Assembly: GCA_023014485.1 (NCBI GenBank)
Contig: JAJOZX010003204.1
Span: 427,001 to 491,000, forward strand
Length of the DNA: 64,000 nucleotides
Direction: 5' to 3'
DNA from: Bathynomus jamesi
Lineage: Eukaryota; Arthropoda; Malacostraca; Isopoda; Cirolanidae
Translations under genes and position numbers: made by a program
Shown: positions 1 through 11,600 of the stretch, piece by piece
Layout of the letters: the number at the start of each line of letters is the position of its first letter
Numbering within the stretch: the stretch's first letter is position 1
The notes under the pieces: generated by a model
Seen by the model: only the letters and a program-made list of their open reading frames with translations
Databases searched by the model: none
Told to the model about the DNA's origin: nothing

Positions 1-578
1 TAAAAAATATATTTTGAAATTATAACGATAAACAATGTTAGTTGCTCATTTGAAGTTAAGTAAGTAATTAATATAAAGAGAGGCCAAAAAAATATCCGTT
101 CTACCACATCAAGTACAAATTGTTACGTCACACCCACTCACGAACGGAACGATGAATAAACGAATGAGTGAGTAATTTTTATTCCGGGGGTGGGGGAACA
201 CCGGTGAAGGGACGTCAACCCGGGAGAGAAAGCCGAAATGAACATAATGATAATGCTCATCATTTAAAATCCGTCCCTTCTTTCTTAAAATGTCGGCCGC
301 ATGTTCTGTGTATCAGCCGCTCTGCCACAGCAACCTTCTATAGAATTTAGAATTGGAATGTCAAATCAGAAGTAAGAGTGAAAATAACGCAGATTAAAGA
401 AAAGTAAATAACACAATAAAGATATTTCATGACATTAAAGAGTGAGGTACCAGAAATCTAGCCTTCTCTAACCTAACCAAACCTAATCAGGACTAACATC
501 CTTTTTCCGACAGTAAAAATTTGTCTAGATTTTTGTATATTTATTTTAATGTTCTGATATACCAAAATTATTCTCGGC
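1..578. other. AT-rich non-coding stretch
   Basis: No supportable gene. The part around 448-560 contains repeated taacctaacc-type words and a ccgacagt(a/g)aaaat block that recurs near 55536-55680, so it is probably an old dispersed repeat. The rest shows no domain, RNA gene or clear terminal structure. Confidence 0.5.
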
Positions 579-1029
579 GGGCATCGGAATAACGCACACC
601 ATCTCCAAAAACATTTTATTTTTCAATAACTTCTTGAATGTTTTTTGCGTTGGATACCACAAAGGTTAATTGAATGTCCGGTTAGGTCAACTGTATGCCC
701 TTGACAACTGGTTAGGTTAAGTGGTAATATTTTTGTTAAAACTAACGAAAATAATACAACTTAACCTAACCATTTGTGAAGGGCATACAGTTGACCTAAC
801 TGGGCGTATAGTTGACCTAACCGGGCCTTCAATGGCGGACATCGGAATAACATTGAAGGCCCGGTTAGGTCAAATGTATGCCCGGTTGTTTTTTTTTAGA
901 ATTTTTTTTTCCAAAAAATGTATTTCTTAACAGATTTAAAATCAGCATATGCTGAAACCTATAAATCCAAGAAGTTATGGAAAAATAAAATGTTTCTGGA
1001 GATGGTGTGCGTTATTCCGATGTCCGCCT

Positions 1030-1030
<1 letters not shown>
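579..1030. repeat. Fold-back (MITE-like) inverted repeat
   Basis: The arm at about 579-643 (catcggaataacgcacacc, then ccatctccaaaaacatttta) is matched in reverse complement at about 963-1028, with only scattered mismatches over about 60 bp. A third, direct copy of the outer word atggcggacatcggaataac lies at about 833-852. Between the arms, blocks of gttaggtcaactgtatgccc occur in both orientations. No coding capacity. I could not define a target duplication because the right edge runs into a (CT)n tract. Confidence 0.6.
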
Positions 1031-1032
<2 letters not shown>

Positions 1033-1081
<49 letters not shown>

Positions 1082-1115
1082 AAGAAAAAAATTACCCCTC
1101 AGCATCTGTGAATTA

Positions 1116-1161
<46 letters not shown>
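1033..1161. repeat. (CT)n and (AC)n microsatellites
   Basis: An uninterrupted CT run at 1033-1078 and an AC run at about 1117-1161 are separated by about 38 bp. Apparent reading frames here are low-complexity and not genes. Confidence 0.95.
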
Positions 1162-1164
<3 letters not shown>

Positions 1165-1211
1165 AAAACTGAATAAATTAAATTTATTGGAAAATGTAAT
1201 GAGTACGTAAT

Positions 1212-1939
1212 CTTCTTCCACAGCTTATTATCCCATCTTTACATGGGGTCGCTGTTTTTGGTTCGTCTTCTCCACTCTCCTCTGTCGTATACCACGTCCT
1301 CCTCCAAGTCCTTCTCCCTGATGTCCGCCACCACACAGTCCCTCCATCTCGTCTTCGGTCTTCCTCTTCTTCTCCGTCCCGGCAACTCCATCTCCAGCAC
1401 TCTGCCCCCCACATACTCCTCCTCTCTTCTCCTGACGTGTCCATACCACCTCAGCCTGGCCTCCTGCACCTTCTTAGATGCTTCCGCCACCTTCACTGTT
1501 CCTCTTATATGCTCATTTCTGACCCTATCCCTCCTCGTCACTCCACACATCCATCTCAACATCTTCATTTCAGCCACATCGATTTTTCTTTCATTGCTCT
1601 TCTTCATTGGCACAGTCTCCATTCCATACAACATTGCCGGCCTCACCACTGTTTTGAATACCTTTCCCTTCAGTTTCACTGGGACCCTCTTATCACAGAG
1701 CACCCCTGATACGTCTCTCCAGTTCTTCCACCCCGACTGTATTCTACAGTTTATCTCTCTCTCTGCTCCCCCCTCTGCATCCACTGTTGACCCCAAGTAT
1801 TTAAAATACTCCACCGTCTTAACACGCTCTCCACTCAATGTCACTTCCCCTCCTCGGTCCTGCTGCACATCACATCTCATATATTCGGTCTTCTTTCGGC
1901 TAATTCTCATCCCCCTACTTTCCAACGCCTCTCTCCAAT
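1212..1939 (-). mobile_element. 5'-truncated RTE-like LINE insertion
   Basis: The 728-bp insertion is bounded by a perfect 17-bp direct repeat, tgtaatgagtacgtaat, at 1195-1211 and 1940-1956. That is the target-site duplication expected of target-primed reverse transcription. Only the 3' part of a LINE on the minus strand is present. The 3' end, read on the minus strand, runs through a short non-coding tail ending gaagaagatt without a long poly(A), as in RTE elements. Clade assignment is from recognition of the C-terminal protein style. Confidence 0.85.
1239..1925 (-). pseudogene. C-terminal part of RTE-like LINE ORF2 (post-RT region)
   Basis: An open frame of about 228 codons represents the segment after the RT catalytic core. 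It contains KYLGSTVDAEGG, then RPAMLYGMET, MLRWMCGVTRRDRVRNEHIRG, RLRWYGHVRRRE and the basic RRRRGRPKTRWRD block. This motif order is characteristic of the LINE region between RT palm/thumb and the 3' end. The endonuclease domain and the RT active site (YxDD) are absent because of 5' truncation, so the copy is dead on arrival even though this piece is uninterrupted. The first Met is not a real start. Confidence 0.85.
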
Positions 1940-1956
1940 TGTAATGAGTACGTAAT

Positions 1957-2257
1957 ACTGTCCTAATAACGTAACATCATACAGTAGCAGTTCAATTTAT
2001 ATTATCATAAAATGCATTGATCCAGCAAAGCGAGACACAGCTACGACTAACTATTATATAATTAACGATGCTGCAAATTAATCATAGGAACGAACTTCAA
2101 AACAATGTTGTAATACTGATGAGATGAGGTTCGTTCTCTTAGAATTAATAAGCAAGTGAATTATTTCGCGTCAACATCGTCAACAATGACGAAGCTTCGT
2201 GAACAATGATACCTATAGTACTTATTGAAGAAGAGAAGTGGCATAACAAATATATAC
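1957..2257. other. Short non-coding gap
   Basis: Sequence between the LINE insertion and the TA microsatellite. I see no gene, repeat or RNA in it. Confidence 0.5.
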
Positions 2258-2258
2258 A

Positions 2259-2312
<54 letters not shown>
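2258..2312. repeat. (TA)n microsatellite, insertion site of element A
   Basis: A pure TA run of about 55 bp abuts the tagggtggtc start of element A. The last 8 bp, atatatat (2305-2312), would serve as a hAT-type target duplication, but this cannot be told apart from the microsatellite itself. Confidence 0.9.
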
Positions 2313-2315
<3 letters not shown>

Positions 2316-3005
2316 GGTGGTCTTTAAAAATGAACTTTTGAATTGTCACGCTCCCAACCCGAGTAAAGATTGTACTCCTACTAAAGACACTTTCAAAGAA
2401 TTTTTGTGAACCAACTTCTATTATAAGGAGTCGCGCAAAGCCGTTGCACTTCCCAACAAAAGAGCCCCAGTCTGTCCTGGTGCGTTGGTGTGTTCGGTTC
2501 TGTCGGAAACTGAATTCTTGTTTTTTCATGTAGCGGTTAATGAACGTGTTCAAGTTAAATCATTACATATGTTATTTATTTTATGAATGTCATTATTTAT
2601 AGTTATTTTTATTACAATTAGTTCAATGAACATACTGTAACCAAGAAATATATAAACATTTAAAATATTAAAATACATTCTTCCACTTATTAATAGTGAT
2701 GAACATTTCGTAAACCTAAGTCATCATTTATTAATTTCATAATTATATAATGGCACCATAATCTGCATGTATGATATTTACTTAATCGAAAGTACATCAC
2801 TAACAAGTCATGGGTAAATTCAGTAAGCATTCCATTCCCATGGTAAAGTGAATATTTGCGAATTATCATGGGAGTTTTGTTTATGTTGTGGATGTATTAA
2901 TATCAATAATAATTATGAGTCGATCATTATTTGGTTAATGACTTTTATTGTGAGTTATCTAAGCGGAATTTTTATTCATTTCAGCTTTATTAAGTAGTTT
3001 TCACA

Positions 3006-5633
3006 ATGTCAAAGATTAAACCTAACACTCGAGCACCTAACACTCCATTTCTAATGGAGCACTGGCAGGACAAACTTATAGGGGCAAAATTGCCTTCGAA
3101 TGGTGAAGTGTTATCAGTATATCTTCATCTTCACCAAAACGAAAAAAGAACTGTAAAAGATAGTTTGAAAGACATACTTCTGGACGTAGAAAAGTTTTGG
3201 AATCGAGTGCGAATTCCTATCAGACGCACAGACCACTCAATGGAAAAGTTAAATAAATTATTTGTTAAGTGGCAGAGACTAAAGAGAAGCATGAAGAGGA
3301 GGGCAGAAACGCAGATCAAGAACGAAGAGGAATTCACGAGAGAATCAAAAAACCTTTTTGATATCGCTCATGAAAACGCACTTGCCATGATAAAACTTCC
3401 TGAAGATCGAGCTTTCTTGTTGGCTCAAAGAGAACTTGGTCGCAAAGGATCTATGGCTGCGATTGATATGGTCCTTGTTCGGAAGGAGGAAGCGGCTATC
3501 AAGCGGAGGCTCAAATATGCGGAATATCAGGCTGCTGTGGTTTCCCGGGACAAAGGAAAAACCTCAACTGCACATTTGGAAAGCTCTTCCAGTGAAAATA
3601 ATAGTAGTTTCCAGTGATGCCGAGGAATTGGGTACAGAGAAGGAAGAATTTGGTGCAGTAGCAGGTGGTTCTTCGCATCCAAAGCGTCGACGTGCAACGA
3701 ACGCTATCATGACTCCTAATCTAGCATCAATCCTTGATCGCACTAATGTTAGTGATCGCTCAGCAGCCTTCGTGTTGGCAGCTATTGCACAGGGACTTGG
3801 TCATGACGTATCGGAGCTAGTTATTAACCGTTCTAGTGTGAGACGGTATAGACAGCAGCATCGCTTTTTAACGGCTCAACACATAATGGAAGAGTTCAAC
3901 ACTGACTGTCCTATCATTGTTCATTGGGATGGAAAAATTCTCCCGGACCTCACTGGTCAAGCCAACGTCCATCTTCTCCCTGTCTTAGTCTCCAACAAAG
4001 ACACGTGTCAGCCTTGGTGTTCCAAAACTCTCTTCCGGAACAGGAGAAGAGCAATCTCAAGCTATTGTGAACCAGCTCCAAAAGTGAGGGCTTGAGCAGT
4101 CCGTTGTTGGGATGAGTTTTGACACTACCGCTTCAAATACTGGCCATCGCGCAGGAACTTGCGTTCTCCTCGAGCAAAAACTAGGGAAAAACCTCCTGCA
4201 TTTTCCATGCCGTCATCATATTATGGAATTGGTGTTTGGAGCTGTTTTCGGGTCTTATTTTGGAGCACCTTCTGGCCCTCAAGTACCTTTATTCATGCGC
4301 TTCAAGAAGTTTTGGCTTCAAATTGATCAGTCCAGATATAAGACGGCTGCAGATGGCACTTCTTTTCTTGGGCCATAACTCTTGAGATGGAAAAGAAATT
4401 CGCTTTAAAACTCCAGGAGCTATGCATCACGCCCGATGGATGGCTAGGGTTCTCTATTCCATCAAGGTATGGTTGTTTCAGAGTCAATTTCAACTAACTA
4501 CCAAAGAAGAAAGGGCCCTAAACGAAATTTCTTTCTTTGCTGTCCGAATTTACATGAGAGCATGGTTTCGTGCTTCTGTTTCTGTATCTGCTCCGCATGA
4601 AGACCTTATTCTCCTTAAGAAACTTCAAAGATACCCACATAAGATCATCGCAGAAGCTGTCATTAGAAAATTCAGCTCACATCTCTGGTATCTGTCAGAG
4701 GAAATGCTGCTCCTTGCATTATTCGACGAAGACGTTCCTGTAAGCGTTAAGCGTGAGATGGTTCAGGCCATGAGGACCAAAGAAGGAAGTGATGATTGTC
4801 CAAAGCGGATCGAGCTTCCACATAATGCTCAGGTCAGCCTTGTTGACTTAACATCGAAGAACTCAGTTAAGTTTTTCAGAAGTTTGGACATTTCAGACGA
4901 ATTCCTTAATGAAGATCCTGTATTCTGGACTGTTCATGATAGTTACAAATATGCATGTAACATTGTGAAAGGGATAAAAGTTGTTAATGATAATGCTGAA
5001 CGAGCAGTGGCCCTCATTGAATAGTTTAATTGCCGATTAACTCACGACGAGGAGCAACTGCAGTATCTGATGCAGGTTGTCGCTAATCACACAGGTCAAC
5101 AAAAAAACTTTTTTTTTTTCGTTGCCAAGGAAATTCGTACGAATTTAGGGTATTTTGGGGTTGCTGAATTCCAAAATGAAAGTAGTTTTTCCGATTTGGC
5201 TCTAGTTCTTGAGATAATGAATACCCTCAATTAATAGGAAACGTAACCATAACGCGTGCATATGGGAAACTACCGGAACATTCTAGATGGTGAGACCGAA
5301 TAAAATGCCATTATGTATTTCATGTGTTTACTTTTGTATGATTTGAGACAATTTCAATGCGATTTGTAAGTAGGCTCCGCCTGAACATTAAATTTGTTGC
5401 ATTTTTACGTGTTTCAATGGGGTACCAATTATCTCATAAATTAGAGCCAATCTAGCAAAACCGATGTCATATTCGGAATCAGCACCACAAAGTTACCCCA
5501 AAATCACTCTAATATGATTGGCAATAAAATGAGTGTTGACCAGTGTCATCGTCAAAAATATCCTGACAGCAGAAAATGCACACCTGAGTCCAATTTCCAT
5601 ATTAAATTTTCTGGGCTCTCAACCCATAATTAG
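3006..5633 (+). pseudogene. hAT-like transposase, copy A (DTTASNTG/CRHH/ARWM lineage)
   Basis: Predicted DNA-cutting transposase with an RNase H-like core. Motifs in order: N-terminal LPSNGEVLSVY; LFDIAHENA; EDRAFLLAQRELGRKGSM; a polar Ser/Glu linker and RRRATNAIMTP; IIVHWDGKILPDLTG (candidate first Asp); MSFDTTASNTG (second Asp); FPCRHHIMELV (CxxH); PGAMHHARWMARVLYSIK; IKVVNDNAERAVALIE. Broken by a frameshift near 3600, another near 4014, TGA at 4085-4087 where relatives suggest Trp, a disrupted stretch around 4376-4410, a TAG after VALIE, and a 456-bp MITE near the C-terminus. After the MITE the frame resumes (HRQKYPDSRKCT) and ends at TAG 5631. Such proteins are usually annotated as uncharacterised; the hAT assignment rests on CxxH and on copies F, C and E. 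Confidence 0.75.
5090..5545. mobile_element. CACTA/CMC-like MITE in copy A
   Basis: Insertion of 456 bp flanked by TCA at 5087-5089 and 5546-5548. Ends are cacaggtcaacaaa and, in reverse complement, cactggtcaacact. Removing the insertion and one TCA restores the copy A reading frame across N-H-R-Q, which also appears uninterrupted in the inverted fragment at 6034-6178. The interior is a long imperfect inverted repeat (arms about 120 bp, with ggctcta.tt.tgagata in each). CAC ends with a 3-bp duplication fit the CACTA/Mirage/Chapaev group; the exact family is inference. Confidence 0.8.
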
Positions 5634-6033
5634 GTACTCTTGAATGAATGAACTTATCTCATAAAGTTTCTTTTATTTTAGAGAATATTTAGGGGTTGCG
5701 CAGGCTTAATAAAATTTTGTATTTCATGGGTAATTTTTTAAAATTTTATCAAACGGAAACTAAAATAAAGGATGACTAATAAAACAATATAAATGATGAA
5801 TACTTTAAGAAAATAAACATAAATAAACTTCGCGGTATCTCAAATATGCTACCAAAATTTAAATAAATCCCCATGTAAAGTAGGATCATAAAACTAAGTG
5901 TTCTTTCCAAAAAAACATAACATCCCAAAACATGATAAGCAAAAACAATATATTCTTCATATTACAAGAAATAAAAACAAAATATGTTTAATGTTACAAG
6001 AAACCAAAGCAACATATTTTTCATATTACAAAA
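5634..6033. other. AT-rich non-coding sequence
   Basis: No gene supported. Near 5945-6040 a short motif (acaagaaa..aaa.aaaatatgtt, attacaa) is repeated imperfectly two to three times. This may be the 3' flank of the inverted fragment that follows. Confidence 0.4.
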
Positions 6034-6178
6034 AAAGTGTGATTGAATATTGGACTCAAGTGTGCATTTTCTGCTGTCAGGATAGTTTTGACGATGATTA
6101 GCGACAACCTGCATCAGCTACTGCAGTTGCTCCTCGTCGTGAGTTAATCGGCAAATAAACTGTTCAATGAGGGCCATA
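6034..6178 (-). pseudogene. Inverted C-terminal fragment of a copy A-type transposase
   Basis: On the minus strand this reads ALIEQFI, a stop, LTTRRSNCS or the equivalent frame EEQLQ, stop, LMQVVANHRQNYPDSRKCTLESN. It matches the end of copy A (about 5010-5089 and 5546-5600) in inverted orientation. It lacks the 5090-5545 MITE, so it preserves the empty site. It ends abruptly at about 6178 against the Tc1-like left arm. Confidence 0.75.
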
Positions 6179-6363
6179 AAAAGGGTACACTTTAAAAAGG
6201 CTATAAAATCAACATTTGTCATTTAATTTTAATAAAACTCCTACACAATAAAACACATGTAGTTATCTATATGCAAGCAAGTTTTCAGACTAAAATATCA
6301 AATAATTCAAATTCTATCAACATTTAACCAGAGAGTATGATTTTTCTTCTTACACTGCAAAAA
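6174..6363. repeat. Left arm of a palindromic Tc1-like derivative
   Basis: The sequence starting ccataaaaagggtacac and ending gcaaaaatta matches the reverse complement of 13029-13222 (ccataaaaaagggtacatt onwards) over about 190 bp with few differences. Together with 12655-13028 it forms one fold-back element, later split by ZN copy 1. Confidence 0.8.
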
Positions 6364-6603
6364 TTACACCCGTCTGCATGAAAATCGATTTCTTTATTTT
6401 GAGTTGTGATTCTGAAGCAGTTCGCTGCGCTGAATTAAAAAATGCTACCAGTTTTTTTTTCTATCACCCACAGTTTTAAAGTTATTAGCAAAACAATTTT
6501 GGGGGGGTTTTGTAATTTTTTACCTTTTTTATCTTTAATTAATTTCGTTTTTTCATATTTTTCAGATAGATAATTCTAACATTACGTCTTTAAAATTTTA
6601 ATA

Positions 6604-8269
6604 ATGGCTTCTAGAGGATGTACCCATAGTCCAGACATATTTTGTTATATTTGTGGTCGGTATGTTGTAAAACAAAGGACAAATGTAACGACCTTCATTA
6701 AGAGAGTTTATCATGCTTATTTTGGAATTAAATTAGGAGATCAAGACAAAAGTTGGGCTCCACACAAGGTTTGTCTTACGTGTGTTGCGGCACTAAGGAA
6801 TTGGAGCAAAGATAAAAAGAAAGTTTGCCATTTGGGATCCCTATGGTATGGCGCGAGCCTAGAAACCATACCGACGACTGCTACTTCTGTTCTTGCAATG
6901 TTAAAGGTTATAATGCAAAGAATAAAGAGAGCCTTCAATACCCAAGTCTTCCATCTGCAATAAGGCCGGTACCCATGTTCCAGAAGTTCCTATTCCCCGC
7001 CCACACGAGAGTCTGGATCAATACAATTCAGATTCTGATTCAGCTCCAAATCCAGACAATGATGATGTTTGAACAGCCAACAGCTGACCGAGATCCTCCT
7101 AAACCATTAACCCAAGCCGAACTAAATGACTTAGTCAGGATTTGAATCTGCCTAAGGACTCTGCAGAACTTTTGGGGTCTAGATTGCAGGAGAACAATTT
7201 ATTGGCATCCGACACATACTTCGCTTGGTACAGAAATCGTGAGAGACTTCGTGCCTTTTTTCGAAGAAGATGGTCCCTTGGTATTTTGCAAGGACATCAC
7301 AGAATTAGTGTGCAAGCTAGGCATCGAATACCAAACCAGTGACTGGAGGTTGTTTATAGATTCCTCTAAAACCAGTCTAAAAGGAGTGTTACTGCACAAC
7401 GGTAACAAATATGCATCAATCCCAGTGGCCCATTCTACGCATTTAAAAGAGACCTATGATAATATGAAACTGCTTCTGGAAAAAATTCAGTATCAAAATC
7501 ACAGATGGATATTGTGTGGGGATCTCAAAGTCCTTTGCATGTTACTTGGGCAGCAATCAGGATACACTAAGATGCCACGTTTCATCTGCGAATGGGATAG
7601 TCGAGCACTTGACCAGCACTGGAAGAGGAAAACTTGGCCTCCTAGAGAGAATCTTACCCCAGGATCAAAGAACATTTTACATGAACATCTAGTTGAACCA
7701 AATAAAATCCTCCTACCACCCTTGCACATTAAGTTAGGCTTGATGAAGCAGTATGTCAAAGCATTGAATAGAGAAGGTGAGTGTTTCAAGTACATTTGTT
7801 CAAAATATCGAAAGATTAGCTACGAGAAAATAAAGGAAGGTGTTTTTATAGGTCCTCAGATTAGAAAGTTATTGACAGACGATCATTTCCTGAACACAAT
7901 GACCAATAAAGAAAAAGAAGCATGGCTTGGTTTCAAAGATGTTGTTGAAAACTTCTTGGAAAACTACAAAAGCCAAAATTATGAAAGACTGGTGGAAAAT
8001 ATGCTTAAAAAGTTTTGCGCCTTAGGCTGCAACATGAGCCTGAAAGTTCACTTCTTATTTTCGCATCTTGACCGTTTTCCCGAAAATCTCGGAGATGTCA
8101 GTGAGGAGCAAGGGTAACGATTTCACCAGGACATCAAAACCATGGAAAGAAGATATCAAGGAAGATGGCATACAAATATGATGGCGGATTACTGCTGGTG
8201 TCTGCAACGAGATCAGCCTAACGCACAGTATAAGAAAACATCAAAGAAGCACCGGTTTAGTCGTCATTA
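6604..8269 (+). pseudogene. ZN protein copy 1: C2C2-finger, putative transposase
   Basis: Starts MASRGCTHSPDIFCYICGRY. Visible parts: a first cysteine group (CYICG, then CLTCVAALRNW), a second (DDCYFCSCNVKGY), a Pro/Asp-rich linker, WRLFIDSSKTSLKGVLLHNG, RWILCGDLKV, FICEWDSRA, LPPLHIKLGLMKQ, EKIKEGVFIGPQIRKL, a CNMSLKVHFLFSHLDRFPEN block, then ERFHQDIKTMERRYQGRW-type sequence. The acidic residues in FID, CGD and EWD could form a nuclease site, which is inference. Frameshifted near 6820, 7060, 7140 and 7240, with a premature stop at 8115-8117 where copy 2 reads GERF. The stop codon TAG lies inside the target duplication of element F. I recognise the protein type but not its superfamily. Confidence 0.7.
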
Positions 8270-8682
8270 GTCAGTAGGGTAGGTTGATTTTGGAACTGTG
8301 ATCTTGGACTAGTCTAGATAGAAAGGTATTAATGTATAAAAAACGTTGCACCAACTCATATTTGTGAAAATGATTGTATTTTTTTAGGATTGTTAATTAT
8401 TTTTAAGTTGTAAAATTGCCGAATTTTACGCGTAAAATCGCGCGCGCGGCATTCGCGCAATGTAAACAAACAAAATATCGGACCTTATTTCATCAAAATA
8501 ATCAATTTAAAATTCGGCTTTTTTAACAAAACGATGCTTGAAACTTATTGTAAATGCATTATAGATGTTTATTAGTATATTATTTTGTATTTTTTAATGA
8601 TATTTACCTATAAAATGTGTATTAAATTAAGTTATTTTATGATGCGTTCATTTATTTGTTTATTTTCAGATATTTCATAAAA

Positions 8683-11600
8683 ATGGGTAAAAAACGGAAG
8701 TCTGCAGTGTTAACTCGAAGTGATAGTGCCAAAAAATTCAGTGGCCAGCCTTTCCCTTTGGATAAAACAGAACCTCCTACCCTCCGCCAAGTTATTCAGT
8801 ACAGTTATTTCCTCCAAAACAGCCACCCGGACTTGAAAGACTATGATATTGCTAAAATGATAGCAAAGGATGTGGTTGAGATCTGGCAGGCAGTGAACCC
8901 GCGGCTGCCCCTGTATGAGGAATATTATGTAGTGAAATTGGTGGATAAAGTGTGCTTCAAAAAAGCAAAAGAGATAAACAGGAAATCTCTTTCTACAGTC
9001 CAGGAGCAGAATCTGGAGGAAAAGCTGGATAAACTTTTTGACATTTCTGCTTGCACCTGTAAGCTACCTGTTCGTCCCTGTGATGACAATGCTGTGAAGT
9101 GCAAGAAAGAAAATTGTCAAACACAGCACATAATCTGCACTTGTCCTCCCAGTAAGAAGGTAATGCTATTATTTTTTTAACTTTTAACTGGCCTAACCTA
9201 GTGCGATTAGGTGCCTTTTAAATGGAAGGAAATTCAATGCTTGTAATTGAAAAATATCCGCATGTTCCTCCTGTAATCTTCCTTCCCCCGCCCCCACTGG
9301 TAATAGAAATTAATATTCAATTTTTTTTCAGGATTTTATCTCTTATTTTAGATCCGCTATTTAATATACTTTAATATTTCAGGTTCCAGTAGAGGAGAGG
9401 GAATACTTGAGAGATCAGAGGGCCAAAATAGGACCCAAAGGCCCTTTCCAGCTGGGATCTGTGGATAAAGCTGCTGTGAAGAGAGACCAGAGGGCTGCAG
9501 CTGAAGCAGAAAGATTACAGAGCCAGATTCAACAGCAGCAGGAAGTGGATTTGGCCACTTTTGCCTCCACACCTTCACAAGATATTTCTTTTGAATCCAG
9601 CTCAAGAGAATCAGGAGAGGTAATATATTTTTATTCTTATATCTTATCCCATTTTTACCCAAATTTATCCCTACTTTTTGTCCCTATTTCCCCCCTTTTT
9701 TCCCCATTTTCGCTTTAGTAATTTATTATTTTTTTCGCCTATTTTCGCCGACTTTTTACCGGAATTTTTACCCATTTTTCCCCCTATTTTCCCACTTTTT
9801 TCCCCCATTTTCGTTTAAGTAATTTATTCTTATTTCCGCCCATTTTCGTCGATTTTTACCCATATTTTCCCTACTTTTTCCCCTATTTTCCCCCATTTTC
9901 GCTTTAGTAATTTATTTTTTATTTTCATTTCAGCCATCTGGTGGTGAAGCTGAAGAGTTCAAGCCAAGGAGGCACCCAAGTGTAGGTTACAGCTTTTTGA
10001 AAACCCCCAGATATGCCATGGAACTGATCAGGGGTGATGTTTCTTCCAATCTTGGTGCAAGTCTTGCTAATGCCTTCCTCCTGGACTTACAAGCTATGGA
10101 CCTGCTTAAGCCTGGCCTTGATGTGAAACAGATAATAGTTGATAAATCGAAAATGGACAGGAAAAAAGCTAGAATGAAAGTGAGAAGTGATGAAAAGCAC
10201 AATGAAGGTCTGGAAAAGTTAGTCTGTATTGGGGTTGATGGGAAAGTTGACAAGGACACTTTGCTGTACAGAGAAGTTAAGGATGAAAATGGGGAGACTA
10301 AGCTGAAGAAAGGAAAGGGACAAGAGCACCATTTGACTTTCACAAAGGAGCCGGGAACTGAAAGTGGGACATATCTTACTCACAGAGTCATCCCAATTAA
10401 AGGTGCGACTGAAGGTCTTCTTGGTGAAGAAGTTGCTAGTGTCTTGGAGGAGTTTAACAGTGTTCATACCCTGAAAGCTGTCCTCCTTGACAACACAAAT
10501 ACAAACACTGGCTGGGAGGGAGGCCTTGTAACAGCTCTGGAAAATAAAATTGAGCGGAAATTGCACACCATTGGCAAGTCCCATTGCTTTCACTGGTCCG
10601 CTGGGAAAACTCTGTGAAATTGACTACCAATATCTGCCACAAGTGGAATTCACCAAACTCAGTGGCCCCCTGGATGACATGGAATTTGCTGAGGAGACAC
10701 TGAATGATCTCAGTAGCGACCAGAGGCTTCTTTTGGAGTATGTGCTTGGAATTTCCAGGGGCAAAGTCAACCCAAGATTTGCTGCCTTGAAAATTGGACC
10801 ATTAAACCATGCAAGATGGTTGACTTTGGCAATTAGATTGATGTGTCTGTGGACCAGAGGTGCTTACCCTCCAGAACTACAGGATAAGCTTTACCAGGCC
10901 ATCAAGTTCATTGTGGAAGTGTATGCAGTCAGTTGGTTTGAGATCAAACGGGACAGCAAGTTCCACAATCAGCAGCTGTACATCTTCAACATGATCCAGA
11001 GGATCAAGCAGCACTCTGAAGAAATCCAGGGTGTTGCTTTCAAGAACCTGAAGTACAATGCTTTTGCCTTGCTGCCCGAGAATGTGCTGTACTTCATGAT
11101 GAATTCTGATGACTTGGAAGTGAGAGAAGCTGCTCTCAAGAAAAATCTGTCCATCAGGTAAGCATTTATTAATTTTAAAAAATGTGAAAAAAAAATTTGT
11201 TTATGTGGATTTATTTAATAAAAAAAAGGCCCGAGTTCTATAAATCCCCATAATCGAATTTTTTTTCACATTTTCTTATCCCAATTCCCCCCTTCCCCTC
11301 TGATAATGGAAATAATCTTACCTTCTTCCTGAAAAAAAAATCGATTATGGGGATTTATAGAACTCGGGTTGTTTTTTTTGTTTTTTATTTAAGTTTAATT
11401 TAAATCAGCAATTCTGAGACTAATAGGGATTAAATCTTAAACTGGAATAAAAAATAAATTAATTATTATTCTTTCAGAAGTGGGAAGCCAGCCAAGAAGA
11501 GGCTGAAGAAGCTACCCACTGGTCAGAACTAATCAACCTTTCTCAAAGTGGCATCTGTGAACCTGCTCTCACAGAAGACTTTTCTGACCAGGAGCTTCAA

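Larger units (their letters stand above)
2313..5633 (+). mobile_element. hAT-like element, copy A (left end defined, right end not found)
   Basis: Starts tagggtggtctttaaaaatg directly at the edge of a (TA)n tract, like elements C and E. About 690 bp of non-coding leader precede a decayed transposase-like gene. The right terminus is not visible: after the coding end comes rearranged sequence that includes an inverted fragment of the same gene at 6034-6178. The end coordinate given is the end of coding. Confidence 0.65.

Noticed and set aside
918..1176. Overlapping frames rich in Ser-Leu or Thr-His repeats
   Set aside because: They are translations of the (CT)n and (AC)n microsatellites.
1243..1944. 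A 233-codon plus-strand frame opposite the RTE-like fragment
   Set aside because: It is the antisense shadow of the LINE ORF on the minus strand, which carries clear LINE motifs.
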